DNA of 64,000 nucleotides from Aphrocallistes beatrix (Eukaryota > Porifera > Hexactinellida > Sceptrulophora > Aphrocallistidae): the NCBI GenBank assembly GCA_963281255.1, contig OY725493.1, positions 426,929-490,928 on the forward strand, read 5' to 3'. Within the stretch, counting starts at the first letter, position 1. Every line of letters starts with the position of its first letter. Below the pieces are notes generated by a model. That model worked only from the letters and a program-made list of their open reading frames with translations. It was not told the origin of the DNA and searched no databases. The translations under genes were made by a program, and so were the position numbers. This document shows, piece after piece, positions 12,093-22,349 of this stretch.

Positions 12093-13060
12093 TGTCTCAC
12101 CGATATGCCTTTGGAATCTCCATTAATCTACTCCGTCCTGTATATCGATTTCATCTAAAAGGTCAGCGTAGACGCGACAGATTGCTCCGTGGTTGAAATG
12201 GGCTTGAGGGGCACAGGTGCTTCTGAGGTTATAACAGAGAAGTATAATTAGTTGAAACTTGAACAAGGAGAAGATGTAAACAGGAGTAAACGTTGGGTAG
12301 GACATTCATTTCTGTCCGGTTTGATCAGCCTTATTGTCTTCACTTCGCGTCTAAGGGTTTCTGAATCCACACCAGCTGTAAACACCTCACCTCTGAATCC
12401 TCGGTTCCAGGATAACGAATCAGAACATCTTCTAGAGCAACAATAGCTTCACCACATGGAAGCGTTCTTCGAGCTCATCGAGAGCAGTTTGAAAGAGAGC
12501 TTATACTGTGACACGAAGTACGTCTCGATGTCTTCCTCAGTAACTGGAACGATTCTCTTTGCCCCACGACATATCCCCGAAATTTTAAGACCGCGTGGAA
12601 TAGTTGGTACCTCTAGGTTCATCTCCTCGGATGTAGCCTTACACTCGCGGTAGAACTCACCTCCCTCGATAGCAGCTTCAAGACGCAGTAGTGTCGCTCT
12701 ACTGACTCCAAGAATGGTTACAATCGATATGGGTATCTAAGGATCGATTTTTTTACTTTGTGCCCATGCTCATAATACAAAGTTACATAACTAGTATTTA
12801 GCGAAAATAGATCGTCTATGTTATGTGCCAGCAATGAAGCTGTTCAGTACTAGCTTCAGATCTAAGTTGTCAGCTCTTTCTTTGTGGATATGCAGTATCA
12901 TTAAATGGTTCAGCCATTGTTATGCTCAGGTAGTTCATCCGAAGTGAGCTGAAAGAACGTTCTCTGGCATTCGTTGCGGGCATAACCATGATCAGCTCGA
13001 AGAACCGCCTAACTTGGCCAAGAAGGGAAGACTGTCCAAGAGAAAGATGCATTAAATACT
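12093..13060 (-). pseudogene. Degenerate hAT transposase
   Basis: On the minus strand, 13052-12870 reads through FFELIMVMPATNARERSFSS, close to the hAT C-terminal signature VMPATNAxSERSFSxL. A second open block (about 12680-12456), reading FYRECKATSEEMNLEVPTIP, resembles the preceding hAT region. Frames are broken between the blocks and no intact gene remains. A homologous but internally deleted stretch lies at 9.07-9.2 kb. Confidence 0.6.
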
Positions 13061-14058
13061 TATTCGTGTCGAATATTGAGATCTCTTCCGCGGGTATTTC
13101 AAGGACTCATGGAAATTGATTTCAAAGATATGTAGTTAGTAACGAAGTATCTCTTTGTCAAAATCATCCCCATAAAACTTAAAACAGTTTCGAAGATTAC
13201 TTCTGCTTCCTCCTTTTCGCAAGCCTTCAGAAGCAAGCTCTCAAGAGATTGATAGATCCTGTAATCGGATGGTCAATCGATCCTAAATGCAGTTCACTAT
13301 AGAGTCAATAGCTTCATAATATATCTTCTTGAAGTGTCCCATTGGTGTGAATCGTCATTTCCGGTAGCGATAGAAAATTTTCGAACAATTCAACATCACC
13401 AAATAAATTCAGGAAGCAACGAGCGAACTCCTACCACAAAATTTTTTTTTCCAAATGCCCTAATGTATATCTTAGCAACAACCGTCCTCCATCATTAGAT
13501 AAGTATCCTTGTAGCTTTCCACCCCCAGACAATCTTTATTATCCATTATTTTGAACAAAAAAAAGTTAACTACGTATTTATAGCCTCACCAACTTGGCTA
13601 TTCTACAAATTGAACGCGAAATGGTAGACTATTTGGATTTAGGAAATGTTTTTAATGTATTTGCTAACAAGCATTGTAGTAACTAACAGTATAATATTTC
13701 TTTCATGAATTTAACATATAAAGTTTAGCATTTTCTTCAATTTTGAACAGTATTGACAAAGAAATAACATACCTGTGCCAGCTGTTGCAAACTTGATTGT
13801 AGGTTATCTCAAAAGTTTTAGAGATAATTATTGAGGTAGCGTGTAATTCCTATTGTGCATAAGAACCATGCTGCTATTTATAAATCCTTAACTTAAGCAT
13901 CAGCATAAGTGGGAACAAAGAAACTAAACTCTAAATTATCTACAGAGTTTAACAAGTGTCTCAATCATAATCATCAATCAAAATAATTAGGTTTGTTAAC
14001 TGATAGAAAATATGGTCCCCCGTAAGCTTTATACAATAAATTCATAGTTCTCATTTCC
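13061..14058. other. Intergenic half of tandem unit B
   Basis: Homologous to 10.38-11.5 kb (for example GAACGCGAAATGGTAG and CGTCCTCCATCATTAGATAA blocks), showing that the repeat unit is transposon relic plus ICMT-like gene. No gene seen. Confidence 0.55.
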
Positions 14059-14066
14059 TATTTAAA
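14059..14066 (+). promoter_or_regulatory. TATA-like box of ICMT-like copy B
   Basis: TATTTAAA 50 bp before the ATG; conserved position across the array. Confidence 0.5.
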
Positions 14067-14108
14067 GGCAAATTTCCATCCAATTAACACAAATTAATAT
14101 TCGCTATC

Positions 14109-14708
14109 ATGATTCCAACGCAGGTTTTGCAAATCCTAGCTTCTACACTCGCTCTGTCATTAGATATCTTGGAGTGGAAGAATCCAAACAATTTGGAAAA
14201 TTCAACTAAAATCCCAATTCTTTCGACGTTCGATTCGTTCCTCATAACTCTTGCGATGTTAGGCAGATTAAGCGGTCTGGTACTACACACATACAGATCT
14301 TGTGAAGAATATGTGTATGGAAGCAGTGACAGGGAGTTTAATAATGGAATAGTATTAATGCTAATCGGATTATTGCTGTGTATTACAGGAAAGTATTTGA
14401 GAATGAGAGCTAAACGAGAGTTAGGAGAGTCCTTCACTTACGAACTTGGAGTGAGTAAAGAACAAAAATTGATTAAAACAGGACTCTACACACATTTAAT
14501 GCATCCCAGCTATCTAGCCTTATGCATCACAAGTGTTGGAGTCTGTATAATGTATAACTCTTTGTATTTCTACATTCAAAGTGTTTGTTTATTTGGCGCA
14601 CTAGTCAACAGGATTCGAATCGAGGAGAAAATGTTGCAGGCACACTTCGGAAAGAAATTCGAGCAGTACAAGTCAGAGAGATGGAGGATGTTCCCTTACA
14701 TCTACTGA
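14109..14708 (+). CDS. ICMT-like membrane methyltransferase, copy B
   Basis: Intronless, 199 aa. Family call: isoprenylcysteine carboxyl methyltransferase / phospholipid methyltransferase-type membrane proteins, which use SAM. Visible signature: KTGLYTHLMHPSYLA at about residues 121-135, then hydrophobic helices, then EEKMLQAHFGKKFEQYKSER and P at the C-terminus, as in the ICMT consensus (HPxY ... EE ... FGxxYxxY). N-terminal and central hydrophobic stretches (for example GIVLMLIGLLLCITGKYL) suggest about four to five membrane segments and an endoplasmic-reticulum-type location. Odd: the residue before HPSY is Met, where ICMT proteins have Arg. Substrate unknown. Length is shorter than human ICMT (284 aa). 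The start is supported by a TATA-like box 50 bp upstream and by alignment with all other copies. Confidence 0.85.
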   Translation: MIPTQVLQILASTLALSLDILEWKNPNNLENSTKIPILSTFDSFLITLAMLGRLSGLVLHTYRSCEEYVYGSSDREFNNGIVLMLIGLLLCITGKYLRMRAKRELGESFTYELGVSKEQKLIKTGLYTHLMHPSYLALCITSVGVCIMYNSLYFYIQSVCLFGALVNRIRIEEKMLQAHFGKKFEQYKSERWRMFPYIY

Positions 14709-15067
14709 AACCAGACAACAGCTTAGACTTACTGTCCCTTGTACTATAAATAGTTTAGTGTTTGGTAGAGTTCTGTTAGTATTTTGAAGATTACAAATAA
14801 ATAACTGTACAGTAACAATGGGAAATTATTCAAATTAAAAATAATACTAAACATGTAATGTAAAGATATAAAGTTACTTCGTTATGATTGCTTAAATGAG
14901 GTCTGTTGTATGAGATAAAATATTGCCGCCCCTCCTCTTAAATGAACAATGGACATTCATGGAGAGTTATTTTATACGAGCTTCGTGATATAATGAGCTC
15001 CCTTTATAAGATTCATCGTAGTTAATTAACTAATGAAGCAGAATTCCAGAACAATTGTGAGTAATTA

Positions 15068-15238
15068 CAGTCAAGTTCGCTTAATAAGAACATTCGTTTA
15101 TTATGAACTAACTATCTGGTCCCAATTCAACAGGTTCCATAGGATTTGTATTAAGCCGAGTTCGTTTAATATGAAATCTCTCTATTATGAACAGACCTTT
15201 TGGTCCCCAAGATGTTCATAATAAGCGACCCTGACTGT
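15068..15238. repeat. pogo-like MITE, TTCGCTTAATATGAA family
   Basis: Starts CAGTCAAGTTCGCTTAATAA and ends ATAAGCGACCCTGACTG. The same family forms the compound arrays at 43235-43625 and 45100-45412. Confidence 0.65.
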
Positions 15239-15784
15239 ACTTCATGGATGCGATATTGTAATCACATTATTGCATAATAGTTTCTAATTTTAATAATACA
15301 GTACTCATTAATCACAGAAAGCACCAGAATGTTCTAGAGTCTGTTACGTTATGTTAGATTTGAATGTCCTACGCATTAGTTATGTAAAATGAATTGATTG
15401 GATCAGATGACCGACGGGACAGCTGCATATTTTATGAACATATCAAGAGATGGAAATCAATTAGTGACTAATGAAGAGCATTTTGGAAGTAAAATACAAA
15501 AAGTTCAAAAACAAGTATTTTTCCGTCATTCTGTTATGGTTACAAACAAGTGATTAAATATGTACTACACATCATTGAGGCGTATTATTAAATAGAAATG
15601 TTTGGTCACTCAACGATATTGTCAGTCCTGCTAGTATATTATAGCAAAGGCTATTATCAGTATGGAGATGGTCTCGTCGATATATCGGTGGGTTCAGGGA
15701 AATTTCGGGGAGATAAGTTCAATTATGAATATTGAAGAAATTGCATCGAAATATCCGAAATATCCTGAGAGTTGTTCAAGAGTT

Positions 15785-15875
15785 TACAGTCTTCTTTTGT
15801 AGCGTCATTTCCGTTTTAAGCCATTTTGGGCGGGAAGCCATACAAGTTTGGGGTCTGACTATAAATAGAAAAAAA
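15785..15875. repeat. Small repeat with CATTTTGGGCGGG and TATAAATAG
   Basis: Shares GTCATTTCCG...CATTTTGGGCGGG followed closely by CTATAAATAGAA with about 3650-3720 and, inverted, 26640-26812. Confidence 0.5.
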
Positions 15876-16312
15876 CACCAAGCCAACCGCAGGTTTTAAT
15901 ATATGCATACATAGTATCTTATATCGAATACTGCCGATTCTTTAAAGTTTTTTGTAAATTTCTGGATTTAATTAAGTGAAATTTAGGTAAACTGGCACAC
16001 TTCATTCAAAAGGTTTCCGGCCTCTGTTCTATATGAACACACAAAAAACTGACCATCATTTGGTAGCTTGCTTTGGGCCTGCATTTGGAAATATTCATTT
16101 TAGAGCTTTCTAAATGTAAAATTTACATTTTCATAATGAATCAAAACAGCTGTGCAGTAATAGCTATCGTACTTGTATAACTAAAAATAGTTCCGAATTC
16201 ATTTACGTAAACAGTGTTCATCCAAATCACGAGATTTATCACTCAACATGAGAGGACAATGTAAAATCAGATAGTAATGATTGCTGCATCATCTAAAGTG
16301 ATTTTATCCCAT

Positions 16313-16393
16313 CTCGGAAATTGGAACTAACAAGATCTAAATGTGCTATCATTAGCCTCCTCGTTGCTATGTATACGGAGATGGAATGTAGCA
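16313..16393 (-). pseudogene. Displaced fragment of the ADAM prodomain exon
   Basis: About 80 bp nearly identical to ADAM exon 1 (about 7633-7735), sharing GGAAATTGGAACTAACAAGA and TGCTATGTATACGGAGATGG, with a deletion of about 25-30 bp in the middle. It has no open context and is a dead fragment inside the ICMT-like array. Confidence 0.8.
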
Positions 16394-16885
16394 TGTGGGG
16401 TACTTTATCAATTTTGATGACAAGTGGATAAATATTTCCTGGTGGTTTAACCACTTGTCTGGATATAATGGCACAATTAGACGATTTCTTACGTAATACC
16501 CTTTACTATTCTTGCCTGAATTTTGGGGATATAAAAACAAACGAATTGCAATTTGACAATAATATGAAGTTATGAACAAAACAATGTCGAAAATTTAAGA
16601 TAAAAAATATAATGTTTACAATTTCTATTAACTTATTTGGTCTGAAAATGTACGTTTGACACAGCTACACTATACCTCATTTCCTGATGATTGTTGTATC
16701 ACGTGATCTTAGCGAATATTATAATATAATTAGCACTAGCAACATAGATAGATAGACATGTCCAAACGTGTTGTGTGGAAATAGCTATCATAATAATTGT
16801 ATAACAAAATATTTCTGAATTCATTCTACGTAAATCAATGCTAGATTATTGCATGTTCTATAATAAATTCATAGTTCTCATTTCC

Positions 16886-16893
16886 TATTTAAT
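16886..16893 (+). promoter_or_regulatory. TATA-like box of ICMT-like copy C
   Basis: TATTTAAT 50 bp before the ATG, in the same context as copy A. Confidence 0.5.
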
Positions 16894-16935
16894 AAGCAAA
16901 TTTCCATCCAAATAACATAAATTATATTCGCTATC

Positions 16936-17535
16936 ATGATTCTAACGCAGGTTTTGCAAATCCTAGCTTCTACACTGGCTCTGTTGTTAGATATCTCGGA
17001 GTGGAAGAATCCGAATACATTGGAAAATTCAGCTAAAATCCCAATTCTTTCCACATTCGATTCGTTCCTCATAACTCTTGTGATGTTAGGCAGATTATGG
17101 GGTCTGGCACTACACACATACAAATCTTGTGAGGAATATGCGTATGGAAGCAGTGACAGGGAGTTTAATAATGGAATAGTATTAGTGCTAATCGGATTAT
17201 TGCTGTGTATTACAGGAAAGTATTTGAGAGGGAAAGCTAAACAAGAGTTAGGAGAGTTCTTCACTTACGAACTTGGAGTGAGTAAAGCACAGAAATTGAT
17301 TAAAACAGGACTCTACACACATTTAATGCATCCCAGCTATCTAGCCTTATGCATTACAAGTGTTGGAGTCTGTATAATGTATAACTCTTTGTATTTCTAC
17401 ATTCAAAGTGTCTGTTTATTTGGCGCACTAGTCAACAGAATTCGAATTGAAGAGAAAATGTTGCAGGCACACTTCGGAAGGGAATTCGAGCAGTACAAGT
17501 CAGAGAGATGGAGGATGTTCCCTTACATCTACTGA
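16936..17535 (+). CDS. ICMT-like membrane methyltransferase, copy C
   Basis: Intronless, 199 aa, nearest to copy B. Differences cluster in the first 75 residues (N-terminal membrane segments) and at the cytosolic turn LRGKAKQELGEFF. The MHPSY motif and the C-terminal EEKMLQAHFGREFEQYKSER are intact. The 3' flank (CTATAAATAG about 40 bp after the stop) is shared with B, D and E, so the duplicated unit includes downstream sequence. Presumed functional. Confidence 0.85.
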   Translation: MILTQVLQILASTLALLLDISEWKNPNTLENSAKIPILSTFDSFLITLVMLGRLWGLALHTYKSCEEYAYGSSDREFNNGIVLVLIGLLLCITGKYLRGKAKQELGEFFTYELGVSKAQKLIKTGLYTHLMHPSYLALCITSVGVCIMYNSLYFYIQSVCLFGALVNRIRIEEKMLQAHFGREFEQYKSERWRMFPYIY

Positions 17536-18072
17536 AACCAGACAACAGCTTAGATTTACTGTCCAGTATTCTATAAATAGACTCTGAGCTGTGTTAGTGT
17601 ATTAGTGTATTAGTTATTTTAGAGAATAAGTCTAATGAACAACTTTACCTTAGAAATTCGGGCGATAAATTGATAGTGCAGGAAATAGAACGCGAAATGT
17701 GAATACCTATTACTTTGAGAAATATTCATTTAGAACTTTCAGTGTCAAATTTTAAATACGTATATATAATGGAAAAGTTATATATCTGAAAATCAATATT
17801 CCATCAGCTGGTAAATCGAGGTAAAAACATGTCAGATAGTGCAGCTCCATTAAGTGACTTGAATGGAGGCAAGGCAATTGCATAATATACTTTTAAACAA
17901 TTTTCTCCATGTCAGATTTCAAGTTGAGAGTCATTCTAGTTCATTGGTTGTAGTATAATTTTACCAAACTAGAATAGTAACACTATATCCAATATCTATA
18001 TATGTATAATATCACACAAACCAATACTAGGATATCATCTTCTTCAATACATTATAAATAATATGATATCTC
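17536..18072. other. Intergenic DNA between ICMT-like copies C and D
   Basis: No gene or recognised repeat beyond the shared 3' flank of the ICMT-like unit. Confidence 0.5.
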
Positions 18073-18080
18073 TATTTAAA
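18073..18080 (+). promoter_or_regulatory. TATA-like box of ICMT-like copy D
   Basis: TATTTAAA 56 bp before the ATG at 18129. It lies downstream of an earlier in-frame ATG (18063), which argues against that ATG as the start. Confidence 0.5.
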
Positions 18081-18128
18081 CTCCCCCACCATCCAAATGG
18101 TCAGAATATACAGTCGTCGATACTATCA

Positions 18129-18731
18129 ATGACTCTATCCCAGATCTTCCAAATCCTAGCTTCCACTCTTGTTCTGCTGTTAGAGATAACAGAATCAAAA
18201 AGTCCAAACGAATCAGAAAAATCAACAAAAAAGAATCGAATTATCCCACCACTCGATTGGATTCTCATTTGTCTCGTGATGTCAAGCCGAGGATTCTGCC
18301 TGACATTCCATATCTACAAATCTTGTGAGGAATATGTGCATGGAAGCAGTGACAGGGAGTTTGATAATGGAATAGTATTAGTGCTAATCGGATTATTGCT
18401 GTGTATTACAGGAAAGTATTTGAGAGTGAGAGCTAAACGAGAGTTAGGAAAGTCCTTCACCTACGAAATCGGAGTGAGTAAAGAACAAAAATTGATTCAA
18501 ACAGGACTCTACACACATTTAATGCATCCTAGCTACTTAGCTTTCAACGTTACAAGTGTTGGAATCTGTATAATGTATAACTCTTTGTATTTCTACATTC
18601 TAGCTGTTTGTTTATTTGGTGTACTGGTGTACAGAATTCGAATCGAAGAGAAAATGTTGCAGGCACACTTCGGAAAGGAATTCGAGCAGTACAAGTCAGA
18701 GAGATGGAGAATGTTCCCTTACATCTACTGA
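18129..18731 (+). CDS. ICMT-like membrane methyltransferase, copy D
   Basis: Intronless, 200 aa from the ATG at 18129 (MTLSQIFQILASTL), which aligns with the starts of the other copies; an in-frame ATG at 18063 would add 22 residues but precedes the TATA-like box. Residues about 20-65 diverge strongly from B and C, while the region from SCEEYVHGSSDREF onward is nearly identical, a mosaic pattern. It has the MHPSY motif and C-terminal EEKMLQAHFGKEFEQYKSER. A piggyBac-like MITE lies just downstream. Confidence 0.84.
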   Translation: MTLSQIFQILASTLVLLLEITESKSPNESEKSTKKNRIIPPLDWILICLVMSSRGFCLTFHIYKSCEEYVHGSSDREFDNGIVLVLIGLLLCITGKYLRVRAKRELGKSFTYEIGVSKEQKLIQTGLYTHLMHPSYLAFNVTSVGICIMYNSLYFYILAVCLFGVLVYRIRIEEKMLQAHFGKEFEQYKSERWRMFPYIY

Positions 18732-18799
18732 AACCAGACAAAAGCTTAGACTTACTGTCCCTTGTACTATAAATAGACTCTGAGTGTGATTTGTGTTAC

Positions 18800-18924
18800 T
18801 TAACCCGAGGATTACTTGGGGTCAAAGGTATAAATAGAAATGACCCAGCTTTCACTTTCATTTTCAGTTTACTTTCAATTAACTTTCACTTTCAATTCAA
18901 CATTCCTGGACGTGCTCGGGTTAA
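18800..18924. mobile_element. piggyBac-like MITE at TTAA
   Basis: TTAACCCGAG at the left and CTCGGGTTAA at the right: inverted CCCGAG termini flanked by TTAA, as in piggyBac elements. The interior has TATAAATAG and repeated ACTTTCA words. Related to 50601-50726 and probably 49094-49203. Confidence 0.75.
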
Positions 18925-19288
18925 CTCGTGTGATTTTCCTGGAACTCATCCCAGGAGAATTTCAGATATTTTTGCGTACTAAACTATTAACCATTGTATA
19001 TTATCATTGAAAGTATTTGATAGATTAGAGTATCATGTATAGTAATGAACCAACAAATATTTCAATGCAAAGTGTGAAAATATGACAAATGATGTAAAGT
19101 GCTTACTATCTAAGGGTTAATTAATAACCAATCAAAAAGACTTGCTTAAAACTGCCTGTAGTCTCTGTAATTAAGTTCTCCAAGTTTAGTTTGAATTTTT
19201 AGATATCTATCTACCACATGGTTAACAAGCTGAAGCTAATCAAGGATGAACAATAATTATGTTCAGTATGCAGTCTAATCAAATCTCC

Positions 19289-19296
19289 TATTTAAA
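19289..19296 (+). promoter_or_regulatory. TATA-like box of ICMT-like copy E
   Basis: TATTTAAA 58 bp before the ATG. Confidence 0.5.
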
Positions 19297-19346
19297 CAAA
19301 CTCCCATCTTAATAACAGAGTTACACCAGTTAATACTATCCTAATA

Positions 19347-19949
19347 ATGGAAGTCTCCCAGCCTTTACAAATCCTAGCCTCTACGCTTGCTTTGCTATTA
19401 TGTCTATCGGAATTCAGCAGCCCCAACAAATTGGAAAAACCAGTACAAAAGAAGTCAATTTTTCTGCCATATGATATATGTATCTTTGCTGTCGTGGTGA
19501 TAAGCAGAACATTCGGCCTGACATTCCATATCTACAAATCTTGTGAGGAATATGCGTATGGAAGCAGTGACAGAGAGTTTAATAATGGAATAGTATTAGT
19601 GCTAATCGGATTATTGCTGTGTATTACAGGAAAATATTTGAGAATGAGAGCTAAACAAGAGTTAGGAAAGTCCTTCACCTACGAAATCGGAGTGAGTAAA
19701 GAACAAAAATTGATTAAAACAGGACTCTACACACATTTAATGCATCCCAGCTACTTAGCTTTCAACGTTACAAGTGTTGGAATCTGTATAATGCATAACT
19801 CTTTGTATTTCTACATTCTAGCTGTTTGTTTATTTGGTGTACTGGTGTACAGAATTCGAGTCGAGGAGAAAATGTTGCAGGCACACTTCGGAAAGGAATT
19901 CGAGAAGTACAAGTCAGAGAGATGGAGGATGTTCCCTTACATCTACTGA
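19347..19949 (+). CDS. ICMT-like membrane methyltransferase, copy E
   Basis: Intronless, 200 aa. N-terminus MEVSQPLQILASTLALLLCL with the segment FSSPNKLEKPVQKKSIFLP, shared with the right-arm copy at 38504-39106, its inverted-duplication partner. From FHIYKSCEEY onward it is close to copy D. MHPSY motif and C-terminal EEKMLQAHFGKEFEKYKSER intact. Confidence 0.85.
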   Translation: MEVSQPLQILASTLALLLCLSEFSSPNKLEKPVQKKSIFLPYDICIFAVVVISRTFGLTFHIYKSCEEYAYGSSDREFNNGIVLVLIGLLLCITGKYLRMRAKQELGKSFTYEIGVSKEQKLIKTGLYTHLMHPSYLAFNVTSVGICIMHNSLYFYILAVCLFGVLVYRIRVEEKMLQAHFGKEFEKYKSERWRMFPYIY

Positions 19950-20340
19950 AACCAGACAACAGCTTAGACTTACTGTCCCTTGTACTATAAATAGACTCTG
20001 AGCTGTGTTTAACTAATTTAGTGTTAGTAGTTCCGTAGGTATTTTAGGGAACTAATAATAAATAATTATATTTTGGATGGATAACTGTACAATTTATTCA
20101 TGTATAGGATGAGCCAAAAGTTCTGCAACAATAAATTTTACTACATTGGTTTGACTGAGATAATTTAGTTTAACTTTAAACCGGTTTGCATCCATGGAAT
20201 CTAGCACACTTCTAGTTTAGAAATGAACACTTCATTACGCAAAATATTTTTTATAAAATTTGAAATATTATACCGGACTCCAATAATCTGATTTCAAATA
20301 TGTCAAGTTCGAAAATAACTATTTTCTCCTGATTAAAAAT

Positions 20341-20510
20341 ACAGTGGAACCTGTATATAACGGCCACCCAAGGGACTGGACAAAATTGGCCGTTATACAC
20401 AGGTGACCGTTATATACAGGTGATTGTCTTAATCCCCAAAGGTATCAACGTAGTGCAATAAATATAAGTTTTTAGAAATCCATTACTTGAAGTAATTACA
20501 AGAAACTTGT
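20341..20510. repeat. pogo-like MITE, ATATAACGGCC family, partial
   Basis: Intact left end CAGTGGAACCTGTATATAAC; no matching right end. The equivalent position in the right arm carries the copy at 37968-38232, so the insertion predates the inverted duplication. Confidence 0.6.
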
Positions 20511-20652
20511 CTATCACCTTCACCTTGTCATTTCCATAGTATCACCACGAAGACATAATATATTTTCATAATATAGTATTTCTTCAAAAAATTGACAAGG
20601 TAACTAAATACGACAGTACATTAGCCTCATGTGATAGCTCAACAATATGGCA

Positions 20653-20660
20653 GTATTAAT
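20653..20660 (+). promoter_or_regulatory. TATA-like box of ICMT-like copy F
   Basis: TATTAATA 46 bp before the ATG. Confidence 0.35.
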
Positions 20661-20698
20661 AACAAGTTTAGACAGGATACCCTAACTACCAAGTAACA

Positions 20699-21298
20699 AT
20701 GGAAGTATTTTCACTGTTCCAATCCTTATCAGTTATCATTGTCGTGATATTATCCTTAACAGAGCTCAGAAGTCCGAACAAGGGAGAAAAGTCTGTCAGG
20801 AAAAATACACTACTGCCTTCGTTCGATCTAGGATTAATCTTATCTACATTCATAACACAAATCTGTGTGCAAATGTATTACACTTACAGATGGTGGGAAG
20901 CAGTATTGAATGGAAGCAGTGTGGAAGTACTGAGAAGTGACGAAATGTTTCTGATGGGACTTTTGGTGTTTGGTATCGGGAAATATTTGAGAACGAGAGC
21001 TAAACAGGAGTTAGGAAAGTTCTATACATATGAGATTGGGATGAATGAAAAGCAAAAGCTGATAAAAACCGGACTCTACACCTACTTAATGCATCCAAGC
21101 TATTTGGGGGGATTCCTTATGTGCATAGGACCTTGTTTCATGTATGTTTCTACCATGCTATGTGGAATTTCCATTCTGCACCTCGGCGCATTATTGAACA
21201 GGATTCGAATAGAGGAGAAAATGCTGCATGCAAGCTTTGGAAAGGAATTCGAGCAATACAAGTCAGAGAGATGGAGAATGCTCCCTTACGCATACTGA
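20699..21298 (+). CDS. ICMT-like membrane methyltransferase, copy F (second subfamily)
   Basis: Intronless, 199 aa. With copy G and the broken right-arm copy it forms a second subfamily: MEVFSLFQSLSVIIVVILSL at the N-terminus, a distinctive YTYRWWEAVLNGSSVEV loop, and MHPSYLGGFLMCIGPCFMYV after the family motif. Keeps Met before HPSY and the C-terminal EEKMLHASFGKEFEQYKSER. Near-identical upstream flanks in G indicate a recent tandem duplication. Confidence 0.85.
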   Translation: MEVFSLFQSLSVIIVVILSLTELRSPNKGEKSVRKNTLLPSFDLGLILSTFITQICVQMYYTYRWWEAVLNGSSVEVLRSDEMFLMGLLVFGIGKYLRTRAKQELGKFYTYEIGMNEKQKLIKTGLYTYLMHPSYLGGFLMCIGPCFMYVSTMLCGISILHLGALLNRIRIEEKMLHASFGKEFEQYKSERWRMLPYAY

Positions 21299-21697
21299 GT
21301 GCAGCATTGAATAGTTTGTGTAACTGTGACGTTTCTTCAGTAATTATTGTAAACCATTAGGGAGTTTTAATAGTAAGGATAATTCATATAATTTCCAAGT
21401 AAAGCGGAATGTCAGATGTTAGAGTCGCTTGTGTAAGTACAATAATTACATCAACAAAATTCGTTGCAAGACTTTTGGCTCACCTTGTCATTTCCATATC
21501 TCCCCCAGGAAGACATACGTGATATATTTTCATAATATACACTCCCTGAACAAAAGTATTCGTACACTCCAATATTTTACATCCAAATTATTATAATACT
21601 GATCCATTTGTGAAGTCAATAATAACATTTGATCAGTATTAGATACACTAAATCTTGTTTAAAATTCGTTTCCTTCACATTCAAACTACTCACTATA

Positions 21698-21975
21698 CAG
21701 TGGAACCTCCGTAATCCGACATTTCTCTAAACCGACATTATTTCTGTTCACGGATCGTTTTTCTATAGAAAACAACCTCTATAATCCGACACCTCGCTAT
21801 TCCGGAATCCGACAATTTAATGATTTTCCAGTAATGCAAATTCGACCTGTATAATCCGACAATTTTTTCGTCTATCAAATAATGTCGGATTATGGAGGTT
21901 ATTCGATAATCCGACAAGTTGCTAATCCGACATTTTTTTCGTCCCCATTGAATGTCGGATTATGGAGGTTCCACT
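21698..21975. repeat. pogo-like MITE, TAATCCGACA family
   Basis: Starts CAGTGGAACCTCCGTAATCC and ends GGATTATGGAGGTTCCACT. The interior repeats AATCCGACA. It lies between copies F and G. Confidence 0.7.
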
Positions 21976-22304
21976 ATATCAGCATTAAACTTGATTGGCC
22001 ATCGTCTCCTATGGCATTGGTGGTACGAGGTGGCATAGTTCGGAAATTTTATCCTTGTGGGAGAGCAAACGAGTGGAAAGATTAGAAAGTGAATAATTCG
22101 GATTCGAAGTTAAATTAAGCGTATCTCTTACAAATCAAATGCCCTTGACTCGCTAAATAGATTAGTATTATAACTATTTGTATAGTAAAATATTGGGTGT
22201 ACGATTACCATTGTCTAGGCAGTGTAGTATTACTTTAACAAATTGATAAGGTAACTAAATACGACAGTACATCAACCACATGTGCTAGCTCAACAATATG
22301 GCAG

Positions 22305-22312
22305 TATTTATA
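22305..22312 (+). promoter_or_regulatory. TATA-like box of ICMT-like copy G
   Basis: TATTTATA 45 bp before the ATG. Confidence 0.4.
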
Positions 22313-22349
22313 ACAAATTTAGACAGAATACTCTAACTACCAATTAACA

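Larger units (their letters stand above)
14709..16885. other. Intergenic DNA between ICMT-like copies B and C
   Basis: No intact gene. Contains a pogo-like MITE, a TATAAATAG-bearing repeat and a fragment of the ADAM first exon, listed separately. Confidence 0.55.

Noticed and set aside
18063-18128. Upstream ATG extending ICMT-like copy D by 22 residues
   Set aside because: The TATA-like box lies downstream of it, and all paralogues start at the position equal to 18129.
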